The notes under the pieces: model-generated
What the model saw: only the letters and a program-made list of their open reading frames with translations
Databases searched by the model: none
Told to the model about the DNA's origin: nothing
Assembly: GCA_002310215.1 (NCBI GenBank)
Contig: DBYR01000016.1
Coordinates: forward strand, 1-25,297
Reading direction: 5' to 3'
Length of the DNA: 25,297 nt
From: Bacteroidales bacterium UBA1181
GTDB lineage: Bacteria > Bacteroidota > Bacteroidia > Bacteroidales > Paludibacteraceae
Made by a program: the position numbers and the translations under genes
Shown here: positions 7,363 through 16,351 of the stretch, piece after piece
Layout: each line of letters opens with the position of its first letter
Numbering within the stretch: position 1 is the first letter of the stretch

Positions 7363-8900
7363 AAAAAGAGATACTACTTTGTGGAGCATTGATGCTTTCC
7401 TTGGCGGGCCAGGCGGAATCATTCATGCGTGTGGAGCTTGCGGATGGAACGTTTGTGGACTATAAGGGAGATAATATCAAGAATGTCACATTTGAGACCA
7501 CCGATAAGTCTGGAACCATTCAGGGCAAAAAATATGTGGATTTAGGCTTGTCCGTAAAGTGGGCGGCCTATGACGTCGGTTCGGACAACGCGAACGAGAA
7601 CGGCAGTCGGTTTGCTTGGGGATTGACCACCCCTACGACGGAGACGCAAGTGCCATGGTCGGAGTACAAATATTTTGACGAGGAGAATAATGATGCTCCG
7701 TTGACGAAATATTGTGAGAATGAACGTTTCGGAAAGGTGGATTCCTTGAATGTCTTGGAGGCTGTCGACGATGCGGCTTCTGTCCTTTGGGGCGATGAGT
7801 GGCGTATGCCGACGAAGGCTGAGGTGGCGGAGCTCATCCGGGTATGTCATGCCACGGTCGTCCGTAATGATGGTGTCCTTGCCAACCGGTTCACCTCCGA
7901 TGAGGCGGGGTATGAGAATGTCGCATTGACCTTCCCTTATTCCTCCGGATTGTCCAACTATTGGACATCCTCGTTGTATGAGACGAATAGCATCTTGGCG
8001 TATTACTATCAGATGGTCGATTTCACGTCAGGCTCTTCGACTATAGAATCAGAGATAGGCCCTAAGGGCATGGGAAGGGGAGGAACGGCTTTCGTCAGGG
8101 CCGTGTCCACGTCCAAGAACGTGAAGGGAGATTCTACGGTGGTTATCCACCTGAATAATGGCAAGGCGGTGGAATATCTTTCCGATCAAGTGAAGAACCT
8201 CTTTTTCTTTGATTCGGAGGCATCTTCCGCAGACAAGGAGACAGGCTCTTTGGATAACTATGGGTATGTCGATTTAGGCTTGAGCGTTTTGTGGGCGACC
8301 CATAACGTGGGCGCCGCTACGCCAGCAGGAAGAGGTGGATTGTATGCTTGGGGCGAGACGGAGGAGGAAGTGGGCGATACTTCTGTCTTGTATGCTACGG
8401 CGTATTCGGCTCTCCAGTATAAGTATTCGTTGGATGATAAGATTGACTCTGTTTCCAAATATTGTGTCGTGGATACTTTCGGTGTCGTGGATAATCTGGT
8501 GCGGCTTGAGGCGTCGGATGATGCCGCCAGTGTGAATTGGTCATCTAAATGGAGAATGCCTACCGTTGAAGAGTTGAGCGAGCTGATGGAGAATTGCTCA
8601 GTTCTTTTCACGGACGATTATGAGGGCACTGGTGTCAGTGGCATATTGTTGACCAGTAAGGTGCCGGGATATACCGACCGATCTATTTTCTTGCCGGGAA
8701 ATGGCTATATCCAGTATGAACAAAAACCGACTGACGCAGAGGGTAAAGAATTGGCCGATCCATATTATTGGTCTTCTTCTTTGTGTGAGGCTCGTTGTTG
8801 GCTTGCATGGCAAATGACCTTTTCGCTGAGTCGTGGGTGGAAAGAGATAACTTTCCCAAGAACCATCGGTGCATCGATACGTCCCGTGGCAGATAAGTGA
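7359..8900 (+). CDS. Secreted protein with two Fib_succ_major/DUF1566-like modules
   Basis: The 513-residue exported protein has a signal peptide (1-19) followed by a duplicated architecture. Each half has a short beta unit (VELADGTFVDYKGDNIKNV, 25-43; VIHLNNGKAVEYLSDQVKN, 262-280) and then a domain of about 190-210 residues (59-250 and 303-512). Both large domains share YVDLGLSVxWA, a YAWGET/FAWGLT turn, KYC, LEAxDDAASVxWxxxWRMPTxxE, YWTSS/YWSSS and a terminal VRAV/IRPV. This motif set is common in Bacteroidota surface proteins of the Fib_succ_major/DUF1566 type, which have a C-type-lectin-like appearance. A surface-binding role is inferred, not shown. The gene overlaps the upstream gene by four bases and lies 25 bases before the WG-repeat gene. 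Confidence 0.8.
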   Translation: MKKEILLCGALMLSLAGQAESFMRVELADGTFVDYKGDNIKNVTFETTDKSGTIQGKKYVDLGLSVKWAAYDVGSDNANENGSRFAWGLTTPTTETQVPWSEYKYFDEENNDAPLTKYCENERFGKVDSLNVLEAVDDAASVLWGDEWRMPTKAEVAELIRVCHATVVRNDGVLANRFTSDEAGYENVALTFPYSSGLSNYWTSSLYETNSILAYYYQMVDFTSGSSTIESEIGPKGMGRGGTAFVRAVSTSKNVKGDSTVVIHLNNGKAVEYLSDQVKNLFFFDSEASSADKETGSLDNYGYVDLGLSVLWATHNVGAATPAGRGGLYAWGETEEEVGDTSVLYATAYSALQYKYSLDDKIDSVSKYCVVDTFGVVDNLVRLEASDDAASVNWSSKWRMPTVEELSELMENCSVLFTDDYEGTGVSGILLTSKVPGYTDRSIFLPGNGYIQYEQKPTDAEGKELADPYYWSSSLCEARCWLAWQMTFSLSRGWKEITFPRTIGASIRPVADK

Positions 8901-8925
8901 TAATCATCTAAATGTATAGTGTATC

Positions 8926-10815
8926 ATGAAAAAGTATTTGATTCTAAACGTTTTCATGCTCTGTGCGACGCTTTCGTTCTCACAGAATGATGTGACTTTG
9001 GGCATGCGTATCGCGGCCCTGCGCTATCCGGAGGTGGGTGTTCCTCAGGAAAACCTTATGCCGGTGGTGGCGAGTGGTAAGATTGGTTTCGTCAATCATG
9101 ACGGAGAGTTGGTGCTGCCTCCTACATACGACAAGGAGAGGGACATCGAGTCGTACCGTTTCCGTGATGGCCTTATGATCGTGAAGAAGAGTGGCAAGTA
9201 TGGCTACTTGAACACGAAGCTGGAGGAGGTGATTCCTTGCCAGTTCGAGGAGGCCAGACCGTTCGATGACGGATTGGCCGCTGTGAAGAAAGATAAGATG
9301 TGGGGATTCATCGATAAGAAGGGTGAGAACGTGATACCTTTCGGCTACAAGAGGGTATGCTCCTTCTCCTTCGGATTGGCCGCTGTAGTGGGCGACCAGG
9401 ACTCTATCGGCTTCATCGATAAGTTCGGTATCATAGCCATTCCTTTCCAATTCGACAATGCGGGCCAACCTGCCTTCATGGAGGATGGCCGTTGCGCCGT
9501 GAAGAAGAATGGTGTGGGTGTCTTCATCAACAAAAAGGGTGAAATCATCGGTAATCTGTCGGAGGGCGACGCTGAGCCTCAGTTGGCAAAGCCGACTTCC
9601 TTCCAAACCGCTGACGCGAGCTTTTCGAAGACCGGTTACCAATTGGCGGAGACTCCGTATGACGACGCATGGCCGTTCGTGGATGGCTACTCCATCGTGA
9701 TGAAGAAGGAGGGCAACGAGAAACGCTTCGGTGTGGTCTCCATCAAGGGCAAAGAGGTGGTTCCTTGCTCGTATGACCAAATCTCAGGTCCGTTCAGAGG
9801 CCCGGTTTCCTATTTCATCATCAAGAAATCAACGGGTTATGGCGCCTATGATGTGGATGGGAAGGAGATCCTCCCTTGCGAATACCAGTCTATCGGCAAG
9901 GAGGGTAGCCAACTGATTATGATCGAGAAGGACGGCAAGAAGGGTTTCGCGGATGCTTCGGGTAAGGTGGTGATCCCTTGCCAATTCGAGGATGCCCGTC
10001 CGTTCAATGCCGCTAACGTGACCGCTGTGGAGGAGAAGAAGAAGGATAAGATGGTTTGGAACTTCATCGACCGTACCGGTAAGGTGATCGCTTCCCCAGC
10101 TTATGACGATGCGCTTGCCTTCGTGAACGGGGTGTGCCCTGTGCAAAGAAAAGGCAAATGGGGCTTCGTGAACGAGTCGTTGAAGGAGTTCTCTTCGCTG
10201 AAATATGAATATACTTTCTCTGACATCAGGGAAAAATGGTCATACCTCCGCTCTCTGCCGGGCGACCCTATTCCAGTCTCCCGTGCCGGTAAGTATGGCT
10301 TCATCGACATCAGGGGTAAAGAGGTGATCAAGTGCCAATACGACGAGGCGCTCGCTTTCCGCAATGGCTTGGCAAGGGTGAAACAGAATGGCGCTGTAAT
10401 CTACATAGACAAGAAGGGTCAGGTGGTGGATAACCAAACACCAGCCAACCGTAAGAGCATCCGCCAATCCATGGACGAGCAACCTGTTGTCACGAAGGAG
10501 AAGAGCGGCATGAAGGCGCTTGTCTTCGAGGACGAGACCTCCGGCAAGGAAACTGTTACGCCTTACATCTTCGATGATTTTGGCGCTAATTATATCGATG
10601 GCTTGGCACCGGTGAAGGTGGTTGGCAAGTGGGGCTTGATCAATGCCAAGGGCGAGATCGTTGTCCCTTGTATCTACGACGGTGTCGAGATCAGCGAGCA
10701 GGGCACGGCCATTGTCCGTGTAGGCTCTAAGAAGGGCTTCATCAACAAGATGGGCGAATCATTGTTGCCTCTTTCCAATGCGGCTAAGGTGCAGTGGATA
10801 CCGATTCGTCGTTAA
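8926..10815 (+). CDS. Secreted WG-repeat protein
   Basis: The 629-residue protein has a signal peptide (about 1-19, ending SFSQ). The rest consists almost entirely of about 14 degenerate WG repeats (PF14903 type) of 35-45 residues. Typical units are GKYGYLNTKLEEVIPCQFEE, KMWGFIDKKGENVIPFGYK, GKWGFVNESLKEF and GKYGFIDIRGKEVIKCQYDE, each followed by a 'RPF.DGLA.VKK' segment. Such repeats form beta-rich solenoid or propeller-like scaffolds, and no catalytic residues are known for them. The region without repeats (about 205-245) and a Lys/Glu-rich stretch near 505-535 are probably linkers. It follows the Fib_succ_major-like gene by 25 bases and precedes priA by 35. The ligand is unknown. Confidence 0.85.
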   Translation: MKKYLILNVFMLCATLSFSQNDVTLGMRIAALRYPEVGVPQENLMPVVASGKIGFVNHDGELVLPPTYDKERDIESYRFRDGLMIVKKSGKYGYLNTKLEEVIPCQFEEARPFDDGLAAVKKDKMWGFIDKKGENVIPFGYKRVCSFSFGLAAVVGDQDSIGFIDKFGIIAIPFQFDNAGQPAFMEDGRCAVKKNGVGVFINKKGEIIGNLSEGDAEPQLAKPTSFQTADASFSKTGYQLAETPYDDAWPFVDGYSIVMKKEGNEKRFGVVSIKGKEVVPCSYDQISGPFRGPVSYFIIKKSTGYGAYDVDGKEILPCEYQSIGKEGSQLIMIEKDGKKGFADASGKVVIPCQFEDARPFNAANVTAVEEKKKDKMVWNFIDRTGKVIASPAYDDALAFVNGVCPVQRKGKWGFVNESLKEFSSLKYEYTFSDIREKWSYLRSLPGDPIPVSRAGKYGFIDIRGKEVIKCQYDEALAFRNGLARVKQNGAVIYIDKKGQVVDNQTPANRKSIRQSMDEQPVVTKEKSGMKALVFEDETSGKETVTPYIFDDFGANYIDGLAPVKVVGKWGLINAKGEIVVPCIYDGVEISEQGTAIVRVGSKKGFINKMGESLLPLSNAAKVQWIPIRR

Positions 10816-10850
10816 TGGATAGGGCTTCTATGCCTTTGTGATTTTAGGAG

Positions 10851-13307
10851 ATGACTACGTACATCGAGACTATCTTGCCGTTACCGTTGGGCGGAACGTT
10901 CACCTATATCCTGCCGGAGGAGATGGCGGGTGAGGTGAAGGTGGGCATGCGCGTGATTGTGCCGTTCGGCCGCTCGAAGTTCTACACGGCGCTGGTCTAC
11001 GGTGTGCGTTTCACACCTCCCGAGAACGTGGAACTGAAGGAGGTGATCGGGGTGCTGGACGCTTCCCCGATCGTGCGTCCTCAGCAGATCAAGTTCTGGG
11101 AGTGGATAGCCTCGTATTACCAGTGTACGCTGGGCGAGGTCTTCAAGGCGGCTGTGCCTTCGGGTCTGAAGCTGGAGAGTGAGACGACGATCTCGCTGGT
11201 GGAGGACTTCGAGGCGGAGGCTCCGCTGAAGGAGCGGGAGCAGTTGCTCCTGGATTGCTTGTCCGCCAAGGAACATACCGTCGCCGAACTGAATAAGCTG
11301 ATGGGTATGAAGAATGTCCTCCCGCTGGTGAAGCGCATGATGGACATGGGGGCGGTCTCCGTGAGCGAGGAGCTCAAGGCGAAGTACAAGCCGAAGATGG
11401 AGGCCTATGTGCGTCTATCCCCCGAGTATATGGAGGAGGCGAAACTATCCGCCTTGTTCGATGCTCTGGAACGGGCGAAGAAGCAGTCTGAACTATTGAT
11501 GATCTACATCCAACTCTCTTGTTTCATGCAACCGCAGCGCCGCAAGGAGGTCTCCAAGAAGGCCTTGCTGGATGCGAAAGTGTCGCCCGCCGCCTTGTCG
11601 TCCATGGTCGAGAAGGGCATCTTCGAGCTCTACAAGAAGGATGTGGACCGAATCGAGGAGGCTCCCTACGAGAGCGCTCTTACTCATCCCCTCTCCGATG
11701 TGCAGCAACGCGCATACGAAGAGATCAAGGAGTCATTTACGTCGAAGGATGTCGTGTTGCTGCATGGAGTGACCTCCAGCGGCAAGACGGAGATCTATAT
11801 ACACCTGATAGAGGAGACCCTGAAATTGGGTCGTCAGGTCTTGTTCCTCTTGCCTGAGATTGCCTTGACGACGCAGATCACCAACCGGTTGAGGCGTGTG
11901 TTCGGCAATCAGTTGGGCGTTTACCATTCCAAGTTTACCGACAACGAGCGGGTGGAGATTTGGAAGAACCTCTTGGAGGATAAATCGTACAAGGTGATTT
12001 TAGGTGTGCGTTCCTCCGTATTCCTGCCGTTCAAGAACTTAGGGCTGGTCATCGTGGACGAGGAACACGAGAACACCTACAAGCAATTCGACCCCGCTCC
12101 CCGCTATCATGCGCGCAATGCGGCGATCGTCTTGGCGAAGATATCGGAGGCTAAGGTCCTGTTAGGCTCCGCGACGCCTTCGTTGGAGAGCTATGAGTGC
12201 GCCCGCTCCGGCAAGTTCGGCTTGGTGGAGTTGATGACCCGCTATGAGGGCATCGAGTTGCCGGACGTCATGGTGGCGGATGTCAAGGAGGCGAGACGCA
12301 AGAAGGAGATGGTGCGAGGGGTATTCTCCCCGATGCTCATCGAGCAGGTGCGGAAGGCTTTGGAGCGGAAGGAGCAGGTGATTTTGTTCCAGAACAGACG
12401 AGGCTTCTCGCCTTTCATGATGTGCAGGACGTGCGGCTGCGTGCCCCGTTGCCAGAATTGCGACATCAGCCTGACCTACCATAAATCCACCCATCAGTTG
12501 GTTTGCCATTATTGTGGCTACACGATGAACGTGCCTACGTTGTGCCCCGCCTGCGAAACGCCCGAGCTGGAGCCCCGCGGGTTCGGTACGGAGAAGATCG
12601 AGGAGGAGATAGCGGAGATCTTCCCTGGCGTGCGTGTGGTGCGCCTGGACCTGGATGTGGCGAAGTCCCGTAAGAACTACGAGAAGATCATCCATGACTT
12701 CGAGGAGGGTGCGATCGATATCCTTGTCGGCACCCAGATCATATCCAAGGGCTTGGACTTCGAACGGGTGCGTGTGGTCGGCATCCTAGATGCGGACTCC
12801 TTGCTGAACTACCCAGACTTCCGCGCTTTCGAACGTGCGTACCAGATGATGGCGCAGGTGAGCGGACGGGCGGGCAGGAAGAACAACCGGGGCATCGTGG
12901 TCATCCAGACCTCCGAGCCGGACCATCCCGTGATACGGCAGGTGCGGAACAATGATTACACCTCCATGTTCAACGTGCAGATGAATGATCGGGCGGCGTT
13001 CAAGTACCCGCCTTATTATCGTTTGATCTATATTTATATAAAAGGGAAAGAATATGCGCCCGTGAACAGTGCGGCGAATTACCTCGCCACGCTCATGCGA
13101 CAGTCATTCGGCGACCGTGTCTATGGCCCTGACAAGCCTGTCGTGGCCAGGATCCAGAACCTCTATATCCTGAAGGTGATGCTGAAGGTGGAACTGCGGG
13201 CGTCGGTCGAGAAGGCCAAGGCGGTGTTGCGTGAGTTGACCAACCTGACGTTGGCCCATCCCGCGCATAAATCTGTTTATATTCAAGTAGATGTGGACCC
13301 GATGTGA
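10851..13307 (+). CDS. priA: Primosomal protein N' / replication restart helicase PriA
   Basis: PriA recognises stalled forks and D-loops and loads the replicative helicase with other primosome proteins. It has an N-terminal 3'-DNA-binding domain (ILPLPLGGTFTYILPEE at the start) and helicase motif I GVTSSGKT (306-313). Motif II is DEEH (403-406), and LLGSATPSLESY acts as motif III. The zinc-binding block has Cys525/528, 534/537, 552/555 and 565/568. The second RecA lobe includes GTQIISKGLDFERV and SGRAGR. At 818 residues it is longer than E. coli PriA (732), as usual in Bacteroidota. An AGGAG directly abuts the ATG and is too close to act as a ribosome-binding site. Confidence 0.95.
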   Translation: MTTYIETILPLPLGGTFTYILPEEMAGEVKVGMRVIVPFGRSKFYTALVYGVRFTPPENVELKEVIGVLDASPIVRPQQIKFWEWIASYYQCTLGEVFKAAVPSGLKLESETTISLVEDFEAEAPLKEREQLLLDCLSAKEHTVAELNKLMGMKNVLPLVKRMMDMGAVSVSEELKAKYKPKMEAYVRLSPEYMEEAKLSALFDALERAKKQSELLMIYIQLSCFMQPQRRKEVSKKALLDAKVSPAALSSMVEKGIFELYKKDVDRIEEAPYESALTHPLSDVQQRAYEEIKESFTSKDVVLLHGVTSSGKTEIYIHLIEETLKLGRQVLFLLPEIALTTQITNRLRRVFGNQLGVYHSKFTDNERVEIWKNLLEDKSYKVILGVRSSVFLPFKNLGLVIVDEEHENTYKQFDPAPRYHARNAAIVLAKISEAKVLLGSATPSLESYECARSGKFGLVELMTRYEGIELPDVMVADVKEARRKKEMVRGVFSPMLIEQVRKALERKEQVILFQNRRGFSPFMMCRTCGCVPRCQNCDISLTYHKSTHQLVCHYCGYTMNVPTLCPACETPELEPRGFGTEKIEEEIAEIFPGVRVVRLDLDVAKSRKNYEKIIHDFEEGAIDILVGTQIISKGLDFERVRVVGILDADSLLNYPDFRAFERAYQMMAQVSGRAGRKNNRGIVVIQTSEPDHPVIRQVRNNDYTSMFNVQMNDRAAFKYPPYYRLIYIYIKGKEYAPVNSAANYLATLMRQSFGDRVYGPDKPVVARIQNLYILKVMLKVELRASVEKAKAVLRELTNLTLAHPAHKSVYIQVDVDPM

Positions 13308-13374
13308 TATCTTTCCCATATTTTTGATTAACTTCGCGGAAATTTTGGAAGAACAGAGCAGAATATAGTTTATA

Positions 13375-14685
13375 ATGAAGTTTGAAGAATTGAATTTGGA
13401 GCCCGCCTTGATGGACGGTTTGAACGTGATGAATTTCAAGGAGATGACTCCAGTGCAGGAACAAGCGATTCCTGTGATCATGGAAGGTAAGGATGTGATA
13501 GCGTGTGCCCAGACGGGTACGGGTAAGACGGCCGCTTTCCTCCTCCCATTGTTGAATAAGATGTTGAAGGAGAAACATCCTGAGGATGCTGTGAACGCGA
13601 TCATCATGTCGCCTACGCGTGAGCTGGCGCAGCAGATCGACCAGCAGTTGGAGGGCTTCTCCTACTTCCTCCCGATCTCCTCGGTGGCGGTCTATGGAGG
13701 AAATGACGCGGGGGCTTGGGACCAGCAGAAGCGCGCCATGCAGTTGGGCGCTGATTTCGTCGTGGCGACGCCGGGACGTCTGATCTCCCACATCAGTCTG
13801 GACAACGTGGACTTCTCACGGGTCAGCTACTTCGTGCTCGACGAGGCGGACCGTATGCTCGACATGGGTTTCTTCGACGACATCATACAAATCGTGAAAA
13901 AACTTCCTGCGGATAGGCAAACCATCATGTTCTCAGCCACCATGCCGCCTAAGATCAAGAAGCTGGCGGAGTCGATCCTCCGTGATCCGGTCATGGTGAA
14001 CATCGCCACCTCCAAACCGGCGGATGGTATTAAGCAGGGAGCGTATGTCTGCTATGAGACCCAAAAATTGTCACTTGTTCAGTCGCTTTTCGCCAACAAG
14101 AAGGACGAGAAAATCATTGTATTCTCCTCTTCCAAACTGAAGGTAAAGGAGGTGGCCCGTAGCCTGCGCAGAATGAAGCTCAACGCAGTGGAGATACACT
14201 CCGATCTGGAACAACCGGAGCGCGACCAGGCTTTGCTCGACTTCAAGAGCGGTAAGGTAAATATCTTGGTGGCGACCGACATCATATCGAGGGGTATCGA
14301 CATCGAGAACGTCGATGTGGTGCTCAACTACGACGTGCCGCATGACGCGGAGGATTATATCCACCGTATCGGACGTACGGCCCGTGCCCAGAAGGAGGGT
14401 GCCGGTATCACCTTCATCTCCGAGATGGACCAGTTCCGTTTCCAACGTATCGAGAAGTTCCTCCAGAAAGAGGTCGAGAAATATCCGTTGCCGGAAGGCT
14501 TGGGTGAGGCGCCTGCCTATAACCCTAAGAAGGATGGCGGACGCTCCAGACATGGCGGGGATGGCCGCAAGTTCCACCACCGTCCGAAGGGGAATGGTGC
14601 GAAGGGTGGCAATCCAGGCGAGGCTCCTAAGAAGAGTGGGGGATCGCACCACCATAGACGTAAGAACCCGGGTCACAACCAATAA
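13375..14685 (+). CDS. DEAD-box RNA helicase (RhlE-like)
   Basis: This ATP-dependent RNA helicase of superfamily 2 has every core motif. These are the Q motif (Phe21 region and Gln28), motif I AQTGTGKT (45-52), PTRELAQQ, TPGRL, DEAD (156-159), SAT (187-189), then in lobe 2 IVFSSSK, DIISRGIDIENVDVV and HRIGRTARA. After about residue 375 there is a basic, Gly/His/Lys-rich tail that typically binds RNA without structure preference. The overall form fits RhlE-type helicases in ribosome assembly, RNA turnover or cold adaptation. I do not assign a gene symbol. It is probably co-transcribed with the phosphatase gene 6 bases downstream. Confidence 0.93.
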   Translation: MKFEELNLEPALMDGLNVMNFKEMTPVQEQAIPVIMEGKDVIACAQTGTGKTAAFLLPLLNKMLKEKHPEDAVNAIIMSPTRELAQQIDQQLEGFSYFLPISSVAVYGGNDAGAWDQQKRAMQLGADFVVATPGRLISHISLDNVDFSRVSYFVLDEADRMLDMGFFDDIIQIVKKLPADRQTIMFSATMPPKIKKLAESILRDPVMVNIATSKPADGIKQGAYVCYETQKLSLVQSLFANKKDEKIIVFSSSKLKVKEVARSLRRMKLNAVEIHSDLEQPERDQALLDFKSGKVNILVATDIISRGIDIENVDVVLNYDVPHDAEDYIHRIGRTARAQKEGAGITFISEMDQFRFQRIEKFLQKEVEKYPLPEGLGEAPAYNPKKDGGRSRHGGDGRKFHHRPKGNGAKGGNPGEAPKKSGGSHHHRRKNPGHNQ

Positions 14686-14691
14686 CCGTAG

Positions 14692-15165
14692 ATGATGGGA
14701 AAGAAACGCATTCTTTTTGTCTGCTTGGGCAATATCTGCCGTTCCGCCGCCGCTGAGGCTGTGATGAAGGCGTTGCTGGAGTGTAAGGGCTTGGCGGACC
14801 GCTACATGGTGGACTCCGCCGGCATCCTGAACTACCATGCGGGCGAACCTGCCGACCCGCGCATGATCGCCGCCGCGAAGACACGGGGGTATGATGTGAC
14901 CTCCATCTCACGACCGGTCCTCTTCTCTGACTTCGACGATTTTGATATCATCGTGGGAATGGACGACGATAATGTGGAGTCGCTGATGGACAAGACCCAC
15001 ACCGACGAGCAGCGCAGGAAGATCCACCAGATGACCGAGTTCTGCATCCTCATGCATGACACGTACGTGCCGGACCCCTACTATGGTGGCTCGGCTGGCT
15101 TCACCCATGTGATGGACTTGCTGGAGGATGCTTGCGAGGGACTGCTGAATTACTTGGAGAATTAA
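14692..15165 (+). CDS. Low-molecular-weight protein tyrosine phosphatase
   Basis: The 157-residue cytosolic enzyme has the signature P-loop CLGNICRS (11-18), with nucleophile Cys11 and Arg17. The general-acid motif DPYY (128-131) is in the usual C-terminal position. VDSAGILNYHAGEPAD, the family's conserved 'SAG...G..AD' block, lies between. Length and motif spacing are normal. Substrates cannot be read from the sequence. In bacteria these enzymes often act on tyrosine kinases of capsule synthesis, but no such kinase is present here. Start codons at 14692 and 14695 (ATGATG) are equally possible. It follows the helicase gene by 6 bases. Confidence 0.93.
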   Translation: MMGKKRILFVCLGNICRSAAAEAVMKALLECKGLADRYMVDSAGILNYHAGEPADPRMIAAAKTRGYDVTSISRPVLFSDFDDFDIIVGMDDDNVESLMDKTHTDEQRRKIHQMTEFCILMHDTYVPDPYYGGSAGFTHVMDLLEDACEGLLNYLEN

Positions 15166-15170
15166 ACGAA

Positions 15171-15198
15171 TTAAGAGTTAAAAGTTAAGAGTTAAGAA
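15171..15198 (+). repeat. Four tandem copies of a 7-base AT-rich unit
   Basis: TTAAGAG, TTAAAAG, TTAAGAG and TTAAGAA lie head to tail between the phosphatase and glycosylase-like genes. Such heptamers are frequent between Bacteroidota genes. It is non-coding and not placed between recognisable promoter elements. Confidence 0.8.
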
Positions 15199-15254
15199 TT
15201 TCTGTTGGTGGTCGCCAATAAGCCTCTCTATGCGCATCCCTCAAGGAATAATCG

Positions 15255-15262
15255 TATATTTG
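15255..15262 (+). promoter_or_regulatory. -7 element before the glycosylase-like gene
   Basis: TATATTTG matches TAnnTTTG and ends 27 bases before the start codon. The -33 region (about 15230-15234) has no TTTG, so this is a partial match. It would give the gene its own transcript. Confidence 0.45.
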
Positions 15263-15289
15263 TCCTCGCAATGCCAAAGCTAAAGTCTA

Positions 15290-15901
15290 ATGTCTGCAAT
15301 GCTGGACCTACAACATATTGAGCGATCGACCGGTTCGGTGGAGTATCATCCGCTGAAGCCCTTCTTGCCGCCCTCCGCGAAGGTGCTTTTCCTCGGCAGT
15401 TTCCCGCCGCCGAGAGCCCGCTGGAGCATGGACTTCTTCTACCCTAATTTCATCAATGACCATTGGCGGATCATGGGGTCGCTCTTTTTCGGAGAGAAGG
15501 ACTATTTCGTGGAAAGCGGTCGGAAGCGTTTCTGCCTGGAGCGCATCGTGGCGTTCCTCCAGCAGACTGGCATCGCCTATTATGACACGGCTACGGCGGT
15601 CAGGCGCCTGAAGGAGAATGCCTCGGACAAGTTCCTCGAAGTGGTGGAGCTGACGGATGTTGAGGCGCTCTTGGGGCAAATTCCCTCCTGTAGGGTGGTG
15701 GTCACCACGGGCGAGAAGGCCACGCAGAACCTTATGGACTCCTTCTCGTTGCCGGAGATGCCGAAGGTCGGCGCCCATGTTCCGTTGTGCGGTGACACTG
15801 TTCTGTTCCGTTTGCCCTCCTCCTCGCGCGCCTATCCGCTGAGCCTGGAGAAGAAGGTGGAGGCATATCGCAAGATGTTCGAATATGCGGGGATTCTGTG
15901 A
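15290..15901 (+). CDS. Uracil/hypoxanthine-DNA glycosylase superfamily protein
   Basis: The 203-residue protein has the UDG-superfamily arrangement. An N-terminal active-site loop, VLFLGSFPPPRAR (32-44), is followed by FFYPNFINDHWRIMG. A central alpha/beta part contains DTATAVRR and VVVTTGEKAT. A C-terminal loop, RLPSSSRAYP (174-183), takes the place of the DNA-intercalating motif (for example HPSP or NPSG in other families). GSFPPP and the FxNxHWRIM segment resemble the group annotated as DNA-deoxyinosine or G/U-mismatch glycosylases. It would remove deaminated bases to start base-excision repair. The exact substrate is not decided by the motifs. An alternative start is Met4 at 15299. This is the last ordinary chromosomal gene before the injection-system region. 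Confidence 0.75.
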   Translation: MSAMLDLQHIERSTGSVEYHPLKPFLPPSAKVLFLGSFPPPRARWSMDFFYPNFINDHWRIMGSLFFGEKDYFVESGRKRFCLERIVAFLQQTGIAYYDTATAVRRLKENASDKFLEVVELTDVEALLGQIPSCRVVVTTGEKATQNLMDSFSLPEMPKVGAHVPLCGDTVLFRLPSSSRAYPLSLEKKVEAYRKMFEYAGIL

Positions 15902-16009
15902 GGAATCGTAGTGCTTTGGATAGATTTATATTATAAATATATTTATTGTTTTGATTTGCCTACTTGTTTGTATTGTTAATATCATGTAAAATAGTTGTTA
16001 ATTTAATAA

Positions 16010-16037
16010 TAGTATGAAAGAAAAATAATTCATACTA
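16010..16037. repeat. 9-base inverted repeat in the AT-rich spacer
   Basis: TAGTATGAA and TTCATACTA are perfect reverse complements separated by 10 A/T-rich bases. It lies 109 bases after the glycosylase-like stop and 80 bases before the promoter. It has no T-tract and is AT-rich, so it is a weak terminator at best and could be an operator. Confidence 0.5.
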
Positions 16038-16116
16038 AATAAATGATTTATACGTTTTTAATTGTCTATTTATTGTATACTCAAAATAAGAAAAGATAAA
16101 AAATATATATAAATGT

Positions 16117-16147
16117 TTTGTTATTTCGGGTTTTTAGTATATATTTG
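16117..16147 (+). promoter_or_regulatory. Promoter of the calpain-like gene
   Basis: TTTG (16117-16120), a 19-base spacer and TATATTTG (16140-16147) match the Bacteroidota consensus fully. Transcription would start near 16153-16156, leaving an untranslated leader of about 250 bases before the ATG at 16407. In such AT-rich DNA chance matches occur, but both elements and the spacing agree. Confidence 0.6.
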
Positions 16148-16250
16148 AATTGACAATAAATAATAAGAGTATTATTAATCTAATGTGTATCGATGTGTAA
16201 TCATTTTAATTAATGAAATAATTTGATTTGTTGATGTGTGTCTAATTTAA

Positions 16251-16351
16251 GGTGAGCGTTTGGTGTGTGATTTTCCCGGACGTGGTCTTGGAAAGGAAGG
16301 ATGGTGTTGATGTGCCGCTCACTGGAAGGATGTCGACTGAACAATTCCGGG
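16251..16351 (+). other. Possible structured leader RNA with pseudoknot-like pairing
   Basis: In the predicted leader of the calpain-like mRNA, GTGAGCG (16252-16258) is complementary to CGCTCAC (16316-16322). CCCGGA (16275-16280) is complementary to TCCGGG (16346-16351). The two helices interleave in the order 5'-a-b-a'-b'-3', which is the topology of a pseudoknot. This patch is clearly richer in G and C than its surroundings. It matches no riboswitch class known to me. It could be a leader element, a small RNA or chance. Confidence 0.3.

Noticed and set aside
10846..10853. AGGAG before priA as a Shine-Dalgarno site
   Set aside because: It directly touches the ATG, so the spacing is wrong, and Bacteroidota genes rarely use such sites.
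15171..15198. Tandem 7-base repeats as a CRISPR array or phase-variation switch
   Set aside because: There are only four short, imperfect units without spacers. They lie outside any coding frame and are not between recognisable -33 and -7 elements.
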